Assembly (NCBI RefSeq): GCF_026385525.1
Contig: NZ_JANIDY010000003.1
Coordinates: forward strand, 229,961-293,960
Length of the DNA: 64,000 bases
DNA from: Bombella pluederhausensis
Lineage (GTDB): Bacteria; Pseudomonadota; Alphaproteobacteria; Acetobacterales; Acetobacteraceae
Direction: 5' to 3'
A program made the translations under genes and the position numbers. Below are positions 42,951-51,120 of the stretch, in pieces (position 1 is the stretch's first letter; each line of letters begins with the position of its first letter). The notes beneath the pieces were generated by a model, which ran no database searches, was not told the origin of the DNA, and saw only the letters and a list, made by a program, of their open reading frames with translations.

Positions 42951-43057
42951 TGAGTTGACGAACGGGATGCCTGTCTGACAGGTCAGGCAGGCTGTAAAGC
43001 AGGGCAGGATCGCACAGGCGGTCCTGATGCTTTTCCCTCAGGAAAGAAAGACCGTGC

Positions 43058-43240
43058 TTAGTCCTTCAGGGGTGTTGCCTGTTCCGGCAGCATGACGGGG
43101 ATGCCATCACGAACAGGAAAAGCAAGTTTTGCCAGTGGGCTGATGATGCTGTTGCTCTCTTTGTCATAATGAACCGGCCCTTTGGTGACTGGGCAGACGA
43201 GGCGGGCCAGAAGTTCGGGAGAGGGGGCGGTGTTGGTCAT
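43058..43240 (-). CDS. Trm112-family small protein (UPF0434/YcaR type)
   Basis: Protein of 60 aa: [16 protein letters not shown], then [20 protein letters not shown]. This is the short Trm112 fold. In eukaryotes and archaea Trm112 activates methyltransferases; the bacterial role is not clear. Only one Cys of the usual zinc-binding set is left (CPVTKG lacks the second Cys). The ATG at 43240 has AGGAAG seven bases upstream; a longer reading is unsupported. It is the last gene of the cnoX, LON-domain, Trm112 run, a set seen together in many alphaproteobacteria. Confidence 0.88.
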   Translation of the reverse strand: MTNTAPSPELLARLVCPVTKGPVHYDKESNSIISPLAKLAFPVRDGIPVMLPEQATPLKD

Positions 43241-43306
43241 GGTAGGGCTTCCTGTTGAATATGAAAGGAAGGGCCGGGAGCGGCCCGGATTAACCTGCAT
43301 GAAAGA

Positions 43307-43984
43307 CTAGCGGGAGAGTTCTTCAAGCAGTTGATGGGCCCGTTCTGCTGGTCCGTTACATTCCAGCATGGCCTGTTTTACTGTGGCTGGAAATGGCAGC
43401 AGCATGGGGAGCATGGTTAGCAGGGTACCGTCATCAAGTTTTCTGAGACTGTCCCAGTTGATGGAAAGGGCATGACGCTGGTTATAGCCCTTCAGTGCGG
43501 CTGCAAGGTCTTTGCGGTCCAGATGAAGGGTCGGGCTTTCAAGAAGATCGTGGGAGAAGGGGGTGGCGTTGATGCGTCCTTCCCGCCAGCCTCGTTCCGT
43601 CAGCTGATCCTGCAATAGGCGGAAGCGGCATACGCCCGTAAGCGTGATGAAGAATTGGCCGCTTTCCTGTTCCATGAAGGAGGTAACCCGGCCAATGGTG
43701 CCGACAGGTTCCAGCGGGGGCATCATGTCGCCATAACGGGCTGTCTCGCAGGGCTGGATGATGCCGATCAGACGATGGTGAGACAGGCAGTCTTCCAGCA
43801 ATGTCAGATAGCGGGGCTCGAAAATGGTCAGCGGAAGCTGGCCTCGTGGAAGAAGAATGGTGTCTCCCAATGGTAGAAGCCCGACTCGTGGCGGAATATC
43901 CGCCAGTGTCATGTCTGTTAGGGCCGGTATGCGGCGTTTGGTTGTGGATTGTCGTGTGTAGGTAGGGTTCTGCGTATCAGACAT
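43307..43984 (-). CDS. LON peptidase substrate-binding domain protein
   Basis: A 225-aa protein that is only the N-terminal (LAN) domain of Lon protease: VGLLPLGDTILLPRGQLPL, FEPRYLTLLEDCL, IGIIQP, GTIGRVTSF and later ITLTGVCRFRLL. There is no ATPase or peptidase part. Stand-alone LAN proteins are frequent in alphaproteobacteria; function is not established. It lies 80 bases after cnoX and 66 before the Trm112 gene on the same strand, so the three probably share a transcript. Confidence 0.9.
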   Translation of the reverse strand: MSDTQNPTYTRQSTTKRRIPALTDMTLADIPPRVGLLPLGDTILLPRGQLPLTIFEPRYLTLLEDCLSHHRLIGIIQPCETARYGDMMPPLEPVGTIGRVTSFMEQESGQFFITLTGVCRFRLLQDQLTERGWREGRINATPFSHDLLESPTLHLDRKDLAAALKGYNQRHALSINWDSLRKLDDGTLLTMLPMLLPFPATVKQAMLECNGPAERAHQLLEELSR

Positions 43985-44064
43985 CGGACATATGCTTCTG
44001 CAAGGGGCAGGGGGCCACGGGGATGGGCGTCTCCCTGCATATGGGTCAGGCGGTGCCTATTCCT

Positions 44065-44985
44065 TCATGAGAAAAGCAGTGAAGACAGCTTGCGGCGGGC
44101 TGTCAGGGTGGCAGGGTCGGTCATGCCCCATGCGTCAAAGAATTTCAGCAGTTCGGCCTTGGCGGATTGTCCGGCTCCATCCCTGTCTCTGGCGATGATA
44201 TCCAGCAGAATCTGTGCGGCGCCCTCCCGGTCGCCAGCCCCATTCAGGGCTTTGGCGAGGTCTTCCAGAAGGCTGGTATCGTCTGGGGCCTGTTCCAGTT
44301 TCTGACGGATGTCATCAATCTTTCCGGCAGCTTCCCGGCCTTCCTGATAGAGTTTGAGGGTCGTCAGGGCACTGACGATCTGATCGTTTGTGGCAAGGCC
44401 TTCTGGAATCTGGGAGGCTGCTTCTTTGGCACCTTCCGGGTCATCCATGGTGACCATACAGCGGATTAGACCGGCCCAGCCTGCTGGATTTTCCGGTTCG
44501 GTTTCCAGCACGCTGGCATAGATGTTGATGGCCTCGGCGAGTTCACCAGCCTTGAAGACAGCTTCAGCCGTTTTGAGCTGCTCGGCAACGGGCATAGCCT
44601 GCCCGCTATCCTTCAGGAGTTGTTCCACAAAGGTCCGGATTTCACTTTCCGGCTGCGCACCCTGAAAAAGGTCACGTACCTGCCCTTTCCAGAAGGCAAC
44701 GACCATCGGAACAGAGTGTAGAGGAAGGCCCATCTGCACCAGCTGGGCAACCAGAGATCGGTTAGCTGTTACATCCAACCGTGTCAGCCTGACCCGCCCT
44801 TCCGTGGCACGGGTGACTTTCTCCAGCACAGGGGACAGTTTCTTACAAGAGGCAGATGATTCCGCCCAGAACTCCACCAGAACCGGCACGTCCTTGCTGG
44901 CTTCCACAACCTGCTTCATGAAGCTTGACTGATCCACCTCCAGCACGTGGGACTGTCCGCTGGAAGGGAAAAGGGCGTCTGTCAT
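44065..44985 (-). CDS. cnoX: Thioredoxin-fold, TPR-containing co-chaperone (CnoX/YbbN type)
   Basis: Protein of 306 aa with an N-terminal thioredoxin domain (LVEFWAESSASCKKLSPVLE) and a C-terminal TPR-like region (ETEPENPAGWAGLIRCMVTM and later repeats). The usual WCxxC is SASC here, lacking the first Cys, as in E. coli CnoX (SQHC), so it is unlikely to be a thiol oxidoreductase. CnoX holds unfolding proteins during oxidative (chlorine) stress and passes them to GroEL. HslO (10886) and ClpB (61339) are also in the window. The start ATG at 44985 is the only reasonable one. Confidence 0.88.
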   Translation of the reverse strand: MTDALFPSSGQSHVLEVDQSSFMKQVVEASKDVPVLVEFWAESSASCKKLSPVLEKVTRATEGRVRLTRLDVTANRSLVAQLVQMGLPLHSVPMVVAFWKGQVRDLFQGAQPESEIRTFVEQLLKDSGQAMPVAEQLKTAEAVFKAGELAEAINIYASVLETEPENPAGWAGLIRCMVTMDDPEGAKEAASQIPEGLATNDQIVSALTTLKLYQEGREAAGKIDDIRQKLEQAPDDTSLLEDLAKALNGAGDREGAAQILLDIIARDRDGAGQSAKAELLKFFDAWGMTDPATLTARRKLSSLLFS

Positions 44986-45114
44986 GGTTGGTTACCTTAT
45001 GTCGTCTGGGAAGGGGCCTATGTTACGATCTTTTTAAATAAGATTGTTCCCGTGTTCCACGGAGGCAAGGGGGAAGGAACCTTCAAAAAAGGAAAATAAA
45101 ATGCAGGAGGGGGA

Positions 45115-45143
45115 TTGCATCAGGGGCGTGTTTGGGGCATAAG
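45115..45143 (+). promoter_or_regulatory. Candidate promoter of the tRNA-Gly pair
   Basis: TTGCAT (45115-45120), 17 bases, CATAAG (45138-45143), placing the start near 45150, about ten bases before the first tRNA. Confidence 0.5.
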
Positions 45144-45160
45144 CCTCCCACCGACAGCAT

Positions 45161-45235
45161 GCGGGCGTAGCTCAGGGGTAGAGCACAACCTTGCCAAGGT
45201 TGGGGTCGTGGGTTCGAATCCCATCGCCCGCTCCA
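45161..45235 (+). tRNA. tRNA-Gly (GCC)
   Basis: 75-base tRNA with encoded CCA. Acceptor GCGGGCG pairs with CGCCCGC; D-arm GCTC/GAGC; anticodon loop TTGCCAA with GCC; T-arm GTGGG-TTCGAAT-CCCAT. An identical copy follows 113 bases on. Confidence 0.97.
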
Positions 45236-45273
45236 GATTTCGAACTCTGGAGAGCTGCTGGTGAAAATGTGAT

Positions 45274-45348
45274 GCGGGCGTAGCTCAGGGGTAGAGCACA
45301 ACCTTGCCAAGGTTGGGGTCGTGGGTTCGAATCCCATCGCCCGCTCCA
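45274..45348 (+). tRNA. tRNA-Gly (GCC), second identical copy
   Basis: Sequence identical to the tRNA at 45161, including CCA. The two genes are in tandem and likely processed from one transcript that ends at the terminator at 45361. Confidence 0.97.
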
Positions 45349-45360
45349 GATAGATGAAAG

Positions 45361-45395
45361 AACCACTTTGTCAGTTCAGGCGAGGTGGTTTTTTT
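45361..45395 (+). terminator. Terminator after the tRNA-Gly pair
   Basis: AACCAC (45361-45366) pairs with GTGGTT (45385-45390), followed by five T. The loop is long (18 bases) but position and T-run suit a tRNA transcript end. Confidence 0.7.
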
Positions 45396-45434
45396 GTATC
45401 TGCCATTATCGCACGCATAACAGCGGATGTAGAA

Positions 45435-45465
45435 ACGGGCGGCCTCCGGTCAGGAAACCGCCCGT
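45435..45465 (-). terminator. Probable terminator of ppa
   Basis: On the minus strand ACGGGCGG and CCGCCCGT (plus positions 45435-45442 and 45458-45465) form an 8-bp stem followed by TTTC, 23 bases past the ppa stop. Confidence 0.6.
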
Positions 45466-45487
45466 GTTCAGTAAGGCCGTTACGGTC

Positions 45488-46012
45488 TTACTTCTTGGCA
45501 GCAGCGATGGCAGCCTCGATGACCTTGCCAGCCTCAGCCTTGTCGCCCCAGCCGGAGACCTTCACCCATTTGTTGGGCTCAAGGTCCTTGTAACGCTCAA
45601 AGAAGTGAGCGATGGCCTTCAGCGTGATTTCCGGCAGCTGGTCGAGAGAGTCGATCTTGCTGAACTGCGGATGAATCTTGTCGTGCGGTACGCAGATCAG
45701 CTTCTCGTCCTGTCCGCTTTCATCTTCCATCTTCAGCACGCCGATCGGGCGGGAGCGGATGACGCTGCCGGGGAGGACATCAGCCGGTGTCAGCACCAGT
45801 GCATCCACCGGGTCGCCATCAGCAGCCAGCGTGTTGGGGATGAAACCATAAGCAGCCGGATAGGCCATAGGTGTGAACAGGAAACGGTCAACAAAAATGG
45901 CGCCGCTGTCCTTATCCACTTCGTACTTGACCTGAGAACCCTGCGGAATCTCGATCACGACGTTGACGTCATTCGGCACATCTTTGCCGGGGGAAAGCTT
46001 GGTCACATCCAT
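45488..46012 (-). CDS. ppa: Inorganic pyrophosphatase
   Basis: Soluble family I pyrophosphatase, 174 aa, hydrolysing PPi to drive biosynthesis. The active-site signature is DGDPVDALVL, with YGFIPNT before it and KVSGWGDK near the end. I start at ATG 46012 (MDVTKLSPGKDV), six bases after GGAG; ATG 46024 would add four residues and has no ribosome binding site. It is convergent with the tRNA-Gly pair and has its own terminator. Confidence 0.96.
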   Translation of the reverse strand: MDVTKLSPGKDVPNDVNVVIEIPQGSQVKYEVDKDSGAIFVDRFLFTPMAYPAAYGFIPNTLAADGDPVDALVLTPADVLPGSVIRSRPIGVLKMEDESGQDEKLICVPHDKIHPQFSKIDSLDQLPEITLKAIAHFFERYKDLEPNKWVKVSGWGDKAEAGKVIEAAIAAAKK

Positions 46013-46215
46013 CGTCTGCTCCATCCGTAATCTATGGTGATATGATGAGGCATTATTAATGAATATGCACAGTGTTGTATATGCGTATTGCTTCTTGTGC
46101 TCTGGCGGCGGACTGACAGAAAAGGGAAAGCGTATTATTTACCCGGCATGGCATGTTTTTGCCTGTTAAGGGGTTGAAAAAAAGTTGCGTATGAGCAATG
46201 TGGCGGGATGTCTGT

Positions 46216-46289
46216 GCGCCTGTAGCTCAATTGGTTAGAGCTGGCCGCTCATAACGGCTAGGTTGCGGGTTCGAGTCCTGCCGGGCGCA
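46216..46289 (+). tRNA. tRNA with CAU anticodon (elongator Met or Ile2)
   Basis: 74 bases without encoded CCA. Acceptor GCGCCTG pairs with CGGGCGC (one G-T pair); D-arm GCTC/GAGC; anticodon stem GGCCG/CGGCT with loop CTCATAA; T-arm GCGGG-TTCGAGT-CCTGC; discriminator A. It lacks the three GC pairs of initiator tRNA in the anticodon stem and has a paired first acceptor base, so it is not the initiator. Whether it is Met or lysidine-modified Ile2 cannot be told by eye. Confidence 0.9.
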
Positions 46290-46403
46290 GGTGACACCTC
46301 CACAATGTGGAGCAGCCTGTTTTGTTGGGAAACGCCCCGGGCGAGAGGGGGCATAGCCCTGCTTCCTGCCTTTTCGTTCGTGTGTTTTAGAGGAGACCGT
46401 TCC

Positions 46404-48083
46404 ATGGCCGCCTATCAGTATGTCTATGTCATGAAGGACGTCACAAAGTCCTATCCGGGCGGTCGTGAGGTATTCAAGGGGATCACGCTCTCCTTCCTGC
46501 CGGGTGTGAAGATCGGTATCCTCGGTGTGAACGGTGCGGGTAAGTCCACCCTGCTGAAGATCATGGCCGGGATTGAAAAAGAATTCGGTGGTGAAGCATG
46601 GGCCGCCGAGGGCGTCCGCATTGGCTATCTGGAGCAGGAGCCGCAGCTGGACCCGAACCTGACCGTGGGTGAGAACGCCGCACAGGGCTTCGGTGCGCTG
46701 AAGAAGGCTGTGGAGCGTTTCAACGAAATCTCCATGAAGTTCGCTGAACCTATGTCCGATGAGGAGATGAATGATCTTCTCGCTGAGCAGGCCGAGCTTC
46801 AGGAAAAGATTGATGCGGAAGATGGCTGGGAGCTGGACCGCCATCTGGAAATCGCTCTGGATGCGCTGCGCTGCCCGCCGGCGGACAGCCCGGTAGATAA
46901 GCTCTCCGGTGGTGAGAAACGCCGTGTGGCCCTGTGCCGCCTGCTGCTGGAAAAGCCTGACATTTTGCTGCTCGATGAGCCGACCAACCATCTGGATGCC
47001 GAGAGCGTGGCATGGCTCGAGAAGACCCTGCGTGAGTACAAGGGTACCGTGATGGTCATCACCCATGACCGTTACTTCCTTGATAATGTCACGAACTGGA
47101 TTCTTGAGATCGAGCGTGGCCGTGGCTATCCGTTCGAGGGCAACTACTCCTCCTGGCTGGAACAGAAGCGCAAGCGTCTGGAACAGGAGGAGAAAGAAGA
47201 AAGCTCCCGTCAGCGTGCTCTGGCCGCTGAACAGCAGTGGATCGCCAGCTCTCCGAAGGCCCGTCAGGCCAAGAGCAAGGCCCGTATCACCCGCTATGAG
47301 GAAATGCTGGCTGCCGGGCAGGAAGCTGCCGGAAGCACGGCGGAGATCGTCATTACGCCCGGTCCCCGTCTGGGCCAGACTGTCATCGAGGCTGAGAATC
47401 TCTGCAAGGGCTTCGGTGATCGCCAGCTGATCGACAACCTCAACTTCAAGCTGCCGCCGGGTGGTATCGTTGGTGTTATCGGGCCGAATGGTGCCGGTAA
47501 GTCCACGCTTTTCAAGATGATTACCGGGCAGGAACAGCCTGATTCCGGCTCCCTGAAGATCGGTGATACGGTCAAGCTGGGCTATGTCGATCAGTCCCGT
47601 AACGATCTGGATGACAGTAAAACCGTCTGGGAAGAAATTTCCGGCGGTACGGATGTTATTCATCTGGGTAAGCGGGCTGTGCCGTCCCGTGCTTATGTGG
47701 GGGCCTTCAACTTCAAGGGGCCGGACCAGCAGAAGCGTCTTGGCGTTCTCTCCGGTGGTGAGCGTAACCGTGTGCATCTGGCCAAGATGCTCAAGGAAGA
47801 CAACAACGTTCTTCTGCTTGACGAACCGACCAACGATCTGGACGTTGATACGCTCCGTGCGCTGGAGGATGCTCTGGAATCCTTCGCAGGCTGCGCCGTG
47901 GTTATCAGCCATGACCGCTGGTTCCTCGACCGTCTGGCTACGCACATCCTCGCCTTTGAGGGTGACAGCCATGTGGAATGGTTCGAGGGTAACTTCCAGC
48001 AATATGAGGAAGACAAGCGCCGCCGTCTGGGCCCGGATTCCACGGAGCCAAGCCGCATCCGTTACCGTCCCATCACACGCTGA
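46404..48083 (+). CDS. ettA: Energy-dependent translational throttle protein EttA (ABC-F)
   Basis: ABC-F protein of 559 aa that binds the ribosomal E site and gates entry into elongation according to the ATP/ADP ratio. Two ABC domains are seen: Walker [10 protein letters not shown] and GPNGAGKST, signatures [11 protein letters not shown] and [11 protein letters not shown], Walker [12 protein letters not shown] and [11 protein letters not shown]. The arm in the first domain and the inter-domain linker ([12 protein letters not shown]) are present. No membrane helices. The ATG at 46404 is preceded by AGAGGAG; the open frame back to 46263 overlaps the tRNA and is not used. A GNAT gene follows after 21 bases. 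Confidence 0.96.
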   Translation: MAAYQYVYVMKDVTKSYPGGREVFKGITLSFLPGVKIGILGVNGAGKSTLLKIMAGIEKEFGGEAWAAEGVRIGYLEQEPQLDPNLTVGENAAQGFGALKKAVERFNEISMKFAEPMSDEEMNDLLAEQAELQEKIDAEDGWELDRHLEIALDALRCPPADSPVDKLSGGEKRRVALCRLLLEKPDILLLDEPTNHLDAESVAWLEKTLREYKGTVMVITHDRYFLDNVTNWILEIERGRGYPFEGNYSSWLEQKRKRLEQEEKEESSRQRALAAEQQWIASSPKARQAKSKARITRYEEMLAAGQEAAGSTAEIVITPGPRLGQTVIEAENLCKGFGDRQLIDNLNFKLPPGGIVGVIGPNGAGKSTLFKMITGQEQPDSGSLKIGDTVKLGYVDQSRNDLDDSKTVWEEISGGTDVIHLGKRAVPSRAYVGAFNFKGPDQQKRLGVLSGGERNRVHLAKMLKEDNNVLLLDEPTNDLDVDTLRALEDALESFAGCAVVISHDRWFLDRLATHILAFEGDSHVEWFEGNFQQYEEDKRRRLGPDSTEPSRIRYRPITR

Positions 48084-48104
48084 TCGCCTTTCGGGCGGCG
48101 AGTT

Positions 48105-48614
48105 GTGTTAGGCAATGAGCTGCGGACAGCACGTCTTGTTCTCCGCCCGGTCAACTGGCCGGACATGGAGGACATGGCGAGGCTGAAAGCGGATGTCGGA
48201 GCGTTCGGGACCATGCTGGGCGGCGTACGCACCCGTGCGAAGGCCGAGGCCGAAATGGCTGAGGATGTGGCCTTCTGGGCTGAGCGTGGCATCGGCATAT
48301 TCTCTATTCTTGAGCAAGGGCGTTTTGTCGGCATGACGGGCGTGCATGAGCGCCCTGATGGCCAGGGGATCGGCCTGCGCTTTGCCTTGTTCCCATGGGC
48401 GGCTGGGCGTGGCATTGCCCGTGAGGCCGCCGGTACGGCTCTCAATTTCGTATTGGATGCCGGTGTGGAGCGTGTGGTGGCTGTAGCCCGGCAGGATAAT
48501 CGCCCTTCCCGTATTGTGCTGGGCAGCATCGGTATGAGCCTGCTTGACCAGTTCGAGCGTGACGGGCACATCATGCTCTTGTACGAAAAAAGACGGATGC
48601 TGTTCCAATGGTGA
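48105..48614 (+). CDS. GNAT family N-acetyltransferase (RimJ/RimL-like)
   Basis: Acetyltransferase of 169 aa: LRTARLVLRPVNWPDMEDMA at the start, MTGVHERPDGQGIGLRFALF, then AAGRGIAREAAGTALNFVLD as the acetyl-CoA region and VARQDNRPSRIVLGSIGM as the Asn-containing motif. This is the RimJ/RimL-like branch. The substrate is not known. The start is GTG 48105 with a weak upstream G-rich stretch; no ATG fits. It lies between ettA and argC on the same strand. Confidence 0.82.
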   Translation: MLGNELRTARLVLRPVNWPDMEDMARLKADVGAFGTMLGGVRTRAKAEAEMAEDVAFWAERGIGIFSILEQGRFVGMTGVHERPDGQGIGLRFALFPWAAGRGIAREAAGTALNFVLDAGVERVVAVARQDNRPSRIVLGSIGMSLLDQFERDGHIMLLYEKRRMLFQW

Positions 48615-48662
48615 ATGGCACCGCCCCGGTTACAGGGGACAGGCAACAGGGAAGCCGGGACG

Positions 48663-49574
48663 ATGACAACGCACATATTCATTGATGGCGAAGCGGGAAC
48701 AACAGGGCTGGGGATTCGCCGCCGTGTTGAGGCTGTGGCGGATCGCCACGATTTGAAGCTGCTCAGCATTGATCCCGCTCGGAGAAAAGACCCGCAGGCT
48801 CGTCATGAGCTTATGGCACAGGCGGACATCACCGTACTGTGCCTGCCAGATGATGCCGCCCGTGAAGCGGTGGCTCTGGGGCAGGATACGGGTACCCGTT
48901 TTCTGGATGCCAGCACGGCTCACCGTGTCAATCCGGACTGGGTCTATGGCCTGCCGGAGCTAGATGCCACCCAGCCGGAACGGATCAGGAAAGCTCGTTT
49001 TGTCAGCAATCCGGGTTGCTATGCTACCGGGGCTATTGCCTTGCTGCGTCCGCTGGTTCAGGCGGGTGTGCTGCCGGTGGATGCCCACGTCTCCATCAAT
49101 GCGGTGTCTGGCTATAGTGGTGGTGGCCGCACGATGATCGAGCAGCAGGAGGAGGCGGGTGGTCCTGCTTTCTTCCTGTACGGGTTGAATCTTCAGCACA
49201 AGCATCTGCCGGAAATGACGCAATATAGCGGTTTGACACGCAACCCGTTGTTTGTGCCTTCCGTGGGGCATTTTGCACAGGGCATGATTGTGTCCATCCC
49301 GCTGCATCTGGTGTCACTCCCCGGTGTGCCGATGATTGAAGACGTCACAGCCGTGCTCAAGGCGTTTTACAAGGATGCCAAGACCATTCGTGTCGTGGAG
49401 TCTGAGCCGAAGCTGGTGGCTGAGACCATGGCCGGGCGGGATGATATGGAGCTGCGTGTGAGTGGCCATAGCGGGCAGGCTTTGCTGACGGCGTCTTTGG
49501 ACAATCTGGGGAAGGGGGCCTCCGGTGCGGCGATGCGTAACATTCTGCTGATGAGCGGGCAGGATATCCCCTGA
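48663..49574 (+). CDS. argC: N-acetyl-gamma-glutamyl-phosphate reductase (short type)
   Basis: NADPH-dependent reductase in arginine synthesis, 303 aa. It is the shorter type-2 ArgC: IFIDGEAGTTGLGIRRR at the N-terminus, the catalytic Cys in VSNPGCYATGAIALL, and SGYSGGGRTMIE. The start ATG at 48663 (MTTHIFIDGEAG) gives the classic N-terminus. Its product passes to argD (12923) after argB's step; argB and argJ are not in the window. A hairpin follows just after the stop. Confidence 0.95.
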   Translation: MTTHIFIDGEAGTTGLGIRRRVEAVADRHDLKLLSIDPARRKDPQARHELMAQADITVLCLPDDAAREAVALGQDTGTRFLDASTAHRVNPDWVYGLPELDATQPERIRKARFVSNPGCYATGAIALLRPLVQAGVLPVDAHVSINAVSGYSGGGRTMIEQQEEAGGPAFFLYGLNLQHKHLPEMTQYSGLTRNPLFVPSVGHFAQGMIVSIPLHLVSLPGVPMIEDVTAVLKAFYKDAKTIRVVESEPKLVAETMAGRDDMELRVSGHSGQALLTASLDNLGKGASGAAMRNILLMSGQDIP

Positions 49575-49580
49575 GAATAA

Positions 49581-49605
49581 GGGGCCGGATTTTTTTTCCG
49601 GTCCC
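49581..49605 (+). terminator. Hairpin after argC with a T-rich loop
   Basis: GGGGCCGGA (49581-49589) pairs with TCCGGTCCC (49597-49605), one G-T pair, around a loop of seven T. The stem is strong but the T-run lies in the loop, not after it, so it is an odd terminator. Confidence 0.45.
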
Positions 49606-49680
49606 TCTCTGGTTCTTTCTGGCCAGATATTTTATAAGCGAAACGCTTTCTGTGCCGTTAGGCGGTACAGACCATAATGG

Positions 49681-49765
49681 GCGAGAGTGGCGGAACTGGT
49701 AGACGCAGTCGGCTCAAAATCGACCGCCGTAAGGCATAGGGGTTCGAGTCCCCTCTTTCGCACCA
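49681..49765 (+). tRNA. tRNA-Leu (CAA)
   Basis: 85-base class II tRNA with encoded CCA. Acceptor GCGAGAG pairs with CTTTCGC; anticodon stem GTCGG/TCGAC with loop CTCAAAA, anticodon CAA; variable arm CCGCCGTAAGGCA; T-arm AGGGG-TTCGAGT-CCCCT. Confidence 0.96.
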
Positions 49766-49935
49766 TTTTTCAGGACATGATGGAGACCGGAGCCACACGT
49801 TGTGATGCTCATGAGCAGGCTGGCTTGACCCCTCCTGATGCCTGTGACACCTAAGAAAAAAGTAAATCTTTTGCCGTCAGGTACCGTTTTTGCCCGTTTC
49901 TGCGGGGATGAGCGGCCTCCTGCGCTTTTTGAACC

Positions 49936-51120
49936 ATGGATGACCTGCCAATCATGACCGCAGCCAAGCCTTCGCATCGTCCCCAGCGACCCTATTTTTC
50001 ATCTGGTCCGTGCGTCAAACGTCCGGGCTGGACACCGGAGGCGCTGAAAGGGGCCTTTCTGGGGCGGTCCCATCGTGCAGCGGAAGGGCGGGCACGGCTC
50101 AATGAAGTCATTACCCGGTCTGCTGCTTTGCTGGGTGTGCCGGAAGATTGGCAGGTCGGTATTGTTCCAGCCTCCGACACGGGTGCCGTGGAGATGATTC
50201 TCTGGGCACTGGCCGGACAGCGGGGCATGGATGTCCTGTCTTTTGAAAGTTTTTCCGGCACATGGGCACAGGACCTGAAGGATATTCTGAAGCTGGAAGA
50301 TTTGCGTGTTCTGGAAGCCCCTTACGGTGAGCTGCCCGATATGGCGCAGATCGACTGGTCCCGTGATGTGGTGCTGACATGGAACGGCACGACCTCCGGT
50401 GTCTGCATTCCGTCTGTTGAGAGTGTCCCAGTGCAGCATGATGGCCTTGTGATCTGCGATGCTACTTCTGCCGCCTTTGCGATGGAGCTGCCGTGGGATC
50501 GGCTGGATGTCGTTACATGGTCATGGCAGAAGGCACTCGGTGGTGAGGCCGCTCACGGTATGGTGGCACTCAGCCCGAAAGCTGTCAGACGTCTGGAGGA
50601 AGGAAGCCAGCGGCCTCTCCCCAAGATTTTCCGTCTGACGGGTAAAAAGGGGCTGAATGAGGCCATCTTCCGGGGTGATACCATCAATACGCCGTCCATG
50701 CTTTGCGTGGAAGATGCGCTGGATGGCCTGCGCTGGGCTGAGTCTGTTGGTGGTCTGGAGGCCCTCAAGGCCCGTTCCCGCCGGAATCTGGCCATTGTGG
50801 AGAACTGGGTTGCCAAACGGGACTGGGTGGCTTTTCTGAGTGAAAAGAAAGAAACCCGTTCCTGCACGTCCATTTGCCTGAAAATCACAGCTCCGTGGTT
50901 CGAGGCACTGGATGATGCCGGACGGTCCAAGGTCATCAAGGCTATGACGGGCCTTCTGGAAGAAGAAAAGGCCGGGTATGACCTTGCCGGTTACCGTGAT
51001 GCGCCGGCAGGTCTGCGTATCTGGGGCGGGGCTACGGTCGATGCTGAAGATATCGAAGCTCTCCTGCCATGGCTGGACTGGGCCTTTGCCCGTATTGAAG
51101 AAAAGTGTGCTGCGTCATGA
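49936..51120 (+). CDS. serC: Phosphoserine aminotransferase
   Basis: PLP enzyme of 394 aa converting 3-phosphohydroxypyruvate to phosphoserine, also used in pyridoxine synthesis. Seen are YFSSGPCVKRPGWTPEAL, LGRSHRAAEGRARLNEV, VPASDTGAVEMILWAL and the PLP lysine in TWSWQKALGGEAAHG. This is the form found in alphaproteobacteria. Start may be ATG 49936 or 49954 (MTAAKPSHRPQRP); neither has a strong ribosome binding site. serA, which often follows it, is missing here: the next gene, hisZ, overlaps the stop by four bases. Confidence 0.94.
   Translation: MDDLPIMTAAKPSHRPQRPYFSSGPCVKRPGWTPEALKGAFLGRSHRAAEGRARLNEVITRSAALLGVPEDWQVGIVPASDTGAVEMILWALAGQRGMDVLSFESFSGTWAQDLKDILKLEDLRVLEAPYGELPDMAQIDWSRDVVLTWNGTTSGVCIPSVESVPVQHDGLVICDATSAAFAMELPWDRLDVVTWSWQKALGGEAAHGMVALSPKAVRRLEEGSQRPLPKIFRLTGKKGLNEAIFRGDTINTPSMLCVEDALDGLRWAESVGGLEALKARSRRNLAIVENWVAKRDWVAFLSEKKETRSCTSICLKITAPWFEALDDAGRSKVIKAMTGLLEEEKAGYDLAGYRDAPAGLRIWGGATVDAEDIEALLPWLDWAFARIEEKCAAS

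Larger units (their letters stand above)
45159..45351 (+). repeat. Tandem 80-base direct repeat carrying the tRNA-Gly genes
   Basis: 45159-45238 and 45272-45351 are identical, covering the whole tRNA plus two bases before and three after. The 33 bases between the units differ. This is a recent or gene-converted tRNA duplication. Confidence 0.9.

Noticed and set aside
45083..45366. Minus-strand open frames with DSNPRPQPWQGCALPLSYA-type repeats
   Set aside because: They are antisense readings of the two tRNA-Gly genes, a well-known source of false protein calls.
46263..46403. Upstream extension of ettA
   Set aside because: It would start inside the tRNA-CAU gene and adds 47 residues absent from EttA; ATG 46404 has a ribosome binding site.
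46227..48002. 591-codon open frame opposite ettA
   Set aside because: Antisense shadow of a strongly biased high-GC gene; no ribosome binding site or family likeness, and it crosses the tRNA.
49779..49856. 25-codon open frame before serC as a leader peptide
   Set aside because: Not rich in serine codons and no terminator/antiterminator pair follows it, so there is no support for attenuation.
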